DNA of 64,000 nucleotides from Pantoea sp. Ep11b. GTDB taxonomy: Bacteria; Pseudomonadota; Gammaproteobacteria; Enterobacterales; Enterobacteriaceae. The notes below the pieces were generated by a model. That model saw only the letters and a program-made list of their open reading frames with translations. It had not been told where the DNA came from and made no database searches. The stretch covers positions 2,480,001 to 2,544,000 of the forward strand of contig NZ_CP160631.1 of assembly GCF_040783975.1 (NCBI RefSeq), written 5' to 3'. Position 1 is the first letter of the stretch, and the number at the start of each line of letters is the position of its first letter. Below, piece by piece: positions 59,568-64,000 of the stretch. A program made the position numbers and the translations under genes.

Positions 59568-60630
59568 CCGTTACCGGCACGCGGGGGGCGAGCGCGCACA
59601 TCAGCTCGTACCCTACCGTTCCGGCCGCTTTGGCGACCTGATCGATTTTGACCTGCTCGCCCCACAGCTCGACGGCAGAGCCGATGCCCGCCTGAGGACA
59701 GGGGGTCAGGTCCACCGTAATCATATCCATGGAAACCGCGCCCACCACCTGGGTCATCACGCCATCCACGCAGACGGGGGTGCCGGTTGGCGCATGACGC
59801 GGATAGCCGTCGGCGTAGCCACAGGCGACGACACCGATTCGCTGGGCACTGCTGGCCCGGTAGCGGTAGCCGTAGCCGACGCCATCACCCGCCTGAAGCT
59901 GCTGCACCGCGATAATCTCGCTGCTCAGGGTCATCACCGGCTGCAGGCCGCTGCCCGCGATATCCTGCCAGTCGCCGCTGGGCGAGGCCCCATAAAGCAC
60001 GATGCCAGGGCGAATCCAGTCATAGTGCGCTTCAGGGTGCCACAGGGTACAGGCGGAGTTGGAGAGAGAACGCGGGCAGTTCAGCCCTTCGGCCGCCTGC
60101 TCAATGCGCTGCAGCGGGGCAATCAGCCCCTCGGGATTCTCCGCATCGGCAAAGTGTGCCATCAGCGTCATCTCACCCACGTTATTCAGCGCGCGCAGCT
60201 TCTGCCATGCGTTACTGACCTGTTCCGGGCGGAAGCCCAGTCGGTTCATGCCGCTGTTAACCTTGAGATAGATATCCACGGGCGCAGAGAGCCTGGCCGC
60301 GGCCAGCGCGTTGATCTGCCAGTTGCTGTGAACACTGGTTGTCAGGCGATAGCGGTCGATCAGCTGCAGATCGTCGGGATGAAAAAAGCCCTCCAGCAGC
60401 AGAATCGGTTTTTTCCAGCCCTGCTCACGCAGCTGTATCGCCTCTTCCATATTAAGCAACGCAAAGCCGTCGGTGGCAGACAACGCTTCGCGCACGCGAT
60501 CTATGCCGTGGCCGTAGGCATTCGCTTTGACCACTGACCAGACGCGGGATGCGGGGGCTGCCTGGCGCACAATCGTCAGGTTATGACGTAACGCCTGCTG
60601 GTTAATGGTCGCGACAATCGGACGTGACAT
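59560..60630 (-). CDS. dadX: Alanine racemase (catabolic DadX type)
   Basis: A 356-residue PLP enzyme interconverting L- and D-alanine. The PLP lysine is Lys35 in [10 protein letters not shown] and the second catalytic base is Tyr253 in GVGYGYRY. It follows dadA by 18 bp in the same direction, which identifies it as the catabolic isozyme rather than biosynthetic Alr. Confidence 0.95.
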   Translation of the reverse strand: MSRPIVATINQQALRHNLTIVRQAAPASRVWSVVKANAYGHGIDRVREALSATDGFALLNMEEAIQLREQGWKKPILLLEGFFHPDDLQLIDRYRLTTSVHSNWQINALAAARLSAPVDIYLKVNSGMNRLGFRPEQVSNAWQKLRALNNVGEMTLMAHFADAENPEGLIAPLQRIEQAAEGLNCPRSLSNSACTLWHPEAHYDWIRPGIVLYGASPSGDWQDIAGSGLQPVMTLSSEIIAVQQLQAGDGVGYGYRYRASSAQRIGVVACGYADGYPRHAPTGTPVCVDGVMTQVVGAVSMDMITVDLTPCPQAGIGSAVELWGEQVKIDQVAKAAGTVGYELMCALAPRVPVTAI

Positions 60631-60648
60631 CTTCCTCTCCCTGAATAC

Positions 60649-61950
60649 TTAACGAGTTGCGTTAGCGTTACGCAGCGGGGATGACGCCGCCGCGAAGCCG
60701 GGTAAGTAGCGGAACACCGCCAGGTCATCGGCAGCGATGGCGGGTTTTTTACCGGAGATGAGATCGGCCAGCAGCTGACCCGATCCACACGCCATTGTCC
60801 AGCCCAGCGTACCGTGACCGGTATTCAGGTAGAGGTTAGAGATGGGCGTGGCACCTACGATTGGCGTTCCGTCTGGCGTCATCGGGCGCAGGCCGGTCCA
60901 GAAACTCGCCTGTGCGACATGACCGCCTTCAGGATAGAGATCACTGACGACCATCTCCAGCGTTTCCCGCCGCGCTTCGGTGAGTCTGGTGTTAAAACCA
61001 ACAATTTCCGCCATTCCCCCTACGCGGATGCGATCGTCGAAGCGGGTTACCGCCACTTTGTAGGTCTCATCCAGGATGGTTGACACTGGCGCCGCATCCG
61101 GGTTTTTAATCGGAATGGTCAGCGAGTAGCCTTTCAGCGGATAGACCGGAATGTCGATGACATTCTTCAGCAGCGCAGTCGAGTAGGAGCCAAACGCCAC
61201 CACGTAGCTGTCTGCTTTAACGATCTCGTCGCCGCACTTCACGCCATAGATGCGGTTGCCATCGCGCAGCAGGTGGTCAACGGTGGTGTTATAGCGGAAG
61301 ATCACGCCCGCCTCTTCGGCCATCTTCGCCAGCCGCTGTGTAAAGAGCTGGCAGTCGCCGGTTTCATCGTTAGGCAGGCGCAAGCCGCCCGTGAGCTTAT
61401 GCCGGGTCGCCGCCAGCGCCGGTTCAACGCGCGACAGCTCGTGCGCCTCTAACAGCTCATAGGGCACGCCCGCATCACGCAGCACGGCAATATCCTTGCT
61501 GGCGCTGTCGAACTGCTGCTGGGTGCGGAAGAGCTGCAGCGTGCCGCCCTGACGGCCCTCATAGGCGATGCCGGTTTCACTGCGCAACGCTTTCAGGCAG
61601 TCACGGCTGTATTCGGCGATCCGCACCATCCGGCTTTTGTTCTGCTGATAGTGGTTGATGTCGCAGTTGCGCAGCATGTGCCACATCCACTCCAGCTGGA
61701 AACTGCTGCCATCCAGCCGGATAGCCAGCGGCGCATGACGCTGGAACATCCATTTCACCGCCTTCAGGGGTACGCCGGGGGCCGCCCAGGGGGCCGCATA
61801 GCCCGGTGAGATCTGTCCGGCATTACCCGCACTGGTTTCCATCGCCGCCGCAGGCTGACGATCGATAACGGTAACCTGATGTCCGGCACGGGCCAGATAC
61901 CAGGCGCTGGCCACACCGACTACCCCACTTCCAAGAATGACAACGTGCAT
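60649..61950 (-). CDS. dadA: D-amino acid dehydrogenase small subunit
   Basis: A 433-residue FAD-dependent membrane-associated enzyme oxidising D-alanine to pyruvate and ammonia. The dinucleotide motif GSGVVG is at 7-12; GAGNAGQ-like [11 protein letters not shown] and C-terminal [14 protein letters not shown] close the FAD site. With dadX it forms the alanine-catabolic operon, controlled in E. coli by Lrp and CRP. Confidence 0.96.
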   Translation of the reverse strand: MHVVILGSGVVGVASAWYLARAGHQVTVIDRQPAAAMETSAGNAGQISPGYAAPWAAPGVPLKAVKWMFQRHAPLAIRLDGSSFQLEWMWHMLRNCDINHYQQNKSRMVRIAEYSRDCLKALRSETGIAYEGRQGGTLQLFRTQQQFDSASKDIAVLRDAGVPYELLEAHELSRVEPALAATRHKLTGGLRLPNDETGDCQLFTQRLAKMAEEAGVIFRYNTTVDHLLRDGNRIYGVKCGDEIVKADSYVVAFGSYSTALLKNVIDIPVYPLKGYSLTIPIKNPDAAPVSTILDETYKVAVTRFDDRIRVGGMAEIVGFNTRLTEARRETLEMVVSDLYPEGGHVAQASFWTGLRPMTPDGTPIVGATPISNLYLNTGHGTLGWTMACGSGQLLADLISGKKPAIAADDLAVFRYLPGFAAASSPLRNANATR

Positions 61951-62453
61951 AGCTCCCCCACCCGACCTCTAAAAGCATAATTCACTGTTCAAATGATGAT
62001 AACCAGCGGATTAACACAGCGGATATCACCCCGGAATTTCATCTTCTATTTCACATCTTTTTTACTTTTCAGGTAACTGAAATCTTATGGCACGGCTCAT
62101 TTCAGCAATTTATGCGTCTTAATCCTTAAATGCAGAAATAAATGACAACAAACGCAGTGAAATCTGCCTGTTTCAGGAGAATCCTTCAACCCCATACATT
62201 CTGCTTATAAACAGGATGATATTCCGTGATCGGCGCCATAGCCCGGATGAAAAACGGTTAAATATGCCTTTGCTTCTATCTGAATGATTTTGTGCCAAAG
62301 ATTTCGTTTGAGTTCGCATTTCGGATAGGCGACAGTGGGCTATCATTGTTGTGTTCGCCTAGTTTTTTTGGGTTCCCTTTTTCAGGACGAAGCCTTAAAT
62401 AACCAGAACGGGTTGTCTCTCGGGTCAGCCGGTTTGCAAACAAGAGGTGCGCT
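61951..62453. other. dadA-ycgB intergenic region
   Basis: A 503-bp divergent regulatory region. It contains a terminator-like hairpin close to ycgB, listed separately, and GGGCTATCATT whose TATCAT could be a -10 element. I see no gene. Lrp or CRP sites for dadA are expected, but I could not assign them. Confidence 0.5.
62327..62369 (+). terminator. Terminator-like hairpin in the ycgB leader
   Basis: AGGCG (62327-62331) pairs with CGCCT (62356-62360), and inside it ACAGTG pairs with CATTGT (62344-62349, one G-U), with an unpaired TGTGTT on the 3' side. AG and seven T residues follow. It ends 85 bp before the ycgB ATG and could stop transcription before the gene. Confidence 0.5.
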
Positions 62454-63989
62454 ATGACGATAATCTTTGACGAAGCCATCAGAGACAGCAAACGACTCAA
62501 CGACGGACCAGACTGGACATTCGAACTGCTGGATGTCTATTTAGCCGAGATCGACCGGGTCGCAAAACTCTACCGGCTGGATACCTACCCGCACCAGATC
62601 GAAGTCATTACCTCTGAACAGATGATGGATGCCTATTCCAGCGTAGGTATGCCGATCAACTACTCTCACTGGTCATTCGGTAAAAAGTTTATCGAGACCG
62701 AGCAGCGTTACAAACATGGGCAGCAGGGCCTGGCCTATGAAATCGTCATTAACTCCAATCCCTGCATCGCCTATCTGATGGAAGAGAACACCATGACCAT
62801 GCAGGCGCTGGTGATGGCGCATGCCTGCTACGGTCACAACTCATTCTTTAAAAATAACTATCTGTTCCGCAGCTGGACTGACGCCGGATCGATCGTTGAC
62901 TACCTGCTGTTTGCGAAAAATTACATCAGCGACTGCGAAGAGCGCTACGGCGTTGAAGAGGTCGAACGCCTGCTCGACTCCTGTCACGCCTTAATGAATT
63001 ATGGCGTCGATCGCTATAAACGCCCGCAGAAAATCTCTCTGCAGGAGGAGAAGGCGCGGCAGAAGAGCCGTGAAGAGTATCTGCAGAGTCAGGTAAATAC
63101 GCTCTGGCGCACGCTGCCGCGCCGTGAGAAAGAGGCGGTGCCCTTTGAAGCTGCGCGCTATCCCTCTGAGCCGCAGGAAAACCTGCTCTACTTTATGGAG
63201 AAAAACGCCCCGCTGCTGGAGCCGTGGCAGCGCGAGATCCTGCGCATCGTGCGCAAGGTCAGCCAGTATTTCTATCCCCAGAAACAGACTCAGGTGATGA
63301 ACGAGGGCTGGGCCACCTTCTGGCACTACACCATTCTTAATCACCTCTACGATGAGGGTAAAGTGTCGGAACGCTTTATGATGGAGTTCCTGCACAGCCA
63401 CACCAACGTCGTTTATCAGCCGCCCTATAACAGTCAGTGGTACAACGGCATCAATCCTTACGCATTAGGCTTTGCCATGATGCAGGACATCAAGCGTATC
63501 TGTCAGTCGCCGACGGAAGAGGATCGCTACTGGTTCCCGGATATCGCCGGATCCGACTGGCTGGAAACGCTGCATTTCGCCATGCGCGAGTTCAAGGATG
63601 AGAGCTTCATCAGTCAGTTCCTCTCGCCGAAGGTGATGCGCGATTTCCGTCTCTTCACCGTACTGGACGATGACCGCAATAACTACCTTGAAATCGCCGC
63701 GATCCACGATGAGGCAGGCTACCGGGCCATTCGCCAGCAGCTCTCGGCCCAGTACAACCTGAGTAATCTGGAACCCAATATTCAGGTCTATAACGTCGAT
63801 CTGCGTGGCGACCGCTCACTGACGCTGCGCTATGTGCCGCAGGGCCGCACGCCGCTGGATAAGAGCCGTCGCGAAGTGCTGAAGCATGTTCATCGCCTGT
63901 GGGGATTTGATGTGATACTCGAACAGCAGAATGAGGATGGCAGCGTCGAGCTGCTGGACCGCAATCCGCCACGCGGCGTTGCACTCTGA
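62454..63989 (+). CDS. ycgB: YcgB, SpoVR-family protein
   Basis: A 511-residue cytoplasmic protein nearly colinear with E. coli YcgB (510 aa), including GPDWTFELLDVYLAEIDRVA, MAHACYGHNSFFKNNY, MNEGWATFWHYT and DIAGSDWLETLHFAM. The first residues (MTIIFDEAIRDSKRL) differ from E. coli, but AGAGG before the ATG supports this start. SpoVR proteins are stress-induced in E. coli and are often encoded together with yeaG and yeaH in other proteobacteria. The gene is complete and ends eleven bases before the window edge. Confidence 0.95.
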   Translation: MTIIFDEAIRDSKRLNDGPDWTFELLDVYLAEIDRVAKLYRLDTYPHQIEVITSEQMMDAYSSVGMPINYSHWSFGKKFIETEQRYKHGQQGLAYEIVINSNPCIAYLMEENTMTMQALVMAHACYGHNSFFKNNYLFRSWTDAGSIVDYLLFAKNYISDCEERYGVEEVERLLDSCHALMNYGVDRYKRPQKISLQEEKARQKSREEYLQSQVNTLWRTLPRREKEAVPFEAARYPSEPQENLLYFMEKNAPLLEPWQREILRIVRKVSQYFYPQKQTQVMNEGWATFWHYTILNHLYDEGKVSERFMMEFLHSHTNVVYQPPYNSQWYNGINPYALGFAMMQDIKRICQSPTEEDRYWFPDIAGSDWLETLHFAMREFKDESFISQFLSPKVMRDFRLFTVLDDDRNNYLEIAAIHDEAGYRAIRQQLSAQYNLSNLEPNIQVYNVDLRGDRSLTLRYVPQGRTPLDKSRREVLKHVHRLWGFDVILEQQNEDGSVELLDRNPPRGVAL

Positions 63990-64000
63990 AGAGATAAAAA

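Noticed and set aside
62083..62100. TGGCAC upstream of ycgB as a sigma-54 promoter
   Set aside because: The required GC element at the correct distance is missing.
62276..62500. 74-codon ORF antisense to the start of ycgB
   Set aside because: It crosses the terminator-like hairpin and the ycgB ribosome-binding site and shows no family features.

Overview
The window reads as chromosomal core genome of an Enterobacterales bacterium of Pantoea/Erwinia type. Almost every protein is a close relative of a known E. coli protein of nearly the same length. The trp genes give the best hint below order level: trpG and trpD are separate (fused in E. coli) while trpC and trpF are fused. G+C-rich codon use is even throughout. 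I see no prophage, insertion sequence, integron, CRISPR array or defence island. The genus is an inference from gene order and recall of family sequences, not from a search.

Layout. 1-8.3 kb: yciO (cut by the window edge), rnm/yciV and the attenuated operon trpL-E-G-D-CF-B-A. 8.3-16.8 kb: a BON lipoprotein, ompW with a perfect FNR box, ykgJ, yciC, yciB, yciA, tonB, yciI, an accessory patch where E. coli carries kch (small two-helix membrane ORF, YmgB/AriR-like gene, unrecognised ORF), yciY, clsA, yciU. 16.8-25.4 kb: oppF-D-C-B-A with a second, tandem oppA-like gene, then ychE. 25.4-37.1 kb: adhE (FNR box), tdk, hns, a UDP-sugar cluster galU-ugd-uge, rssB-rssA, ychJ, purU. 37.1-37.9 kb: two identical tRNA-Tyr genes followed by 170-bp tandem repeats of rtT-RNA type that carry copies of the tRNA 3' end.

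37.9-54.1 kb: xthA, ynjH-topB, ydjA (with no selD between topB and ydjA), sppA, ansA, pncA, msrB-yeaC, gapA, yeaD, yeaE, mipA, and yeaG-yeaH behind a well-formed sigma-54 promoter. 54.1-64 kb: cvrA, a YebV-like gene, an orphan WbaP-type sugar-phosphate transferase, a Bcr/CflA efflux pump, dadX, dadA, and ycgB (SpoVR), which ends at the right edge.

Systems represented: tryptophan synthesis with repression and attenuation; oligopeptide import; fermentative ethanol formation; UDP-glucose to UDP-glucuronate to UDP-galacturonate supply for surface polysaccharide; RpoS turnover (RssB); D-alanine metabolism; and the stress/nitrogen genes yeaG, yeaH and ycgB lying within 12 kb of each other. I did not find a clearly undescribed system. 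The observations most worth a second look are the single Trp codon in the trp leader, a three-way-junction RNA fold between yeaG and yeaH, a terminator-like hairpin in the ycgB leader, the rtT repeats, the tandem oppA pair and the kch-replacement patch.
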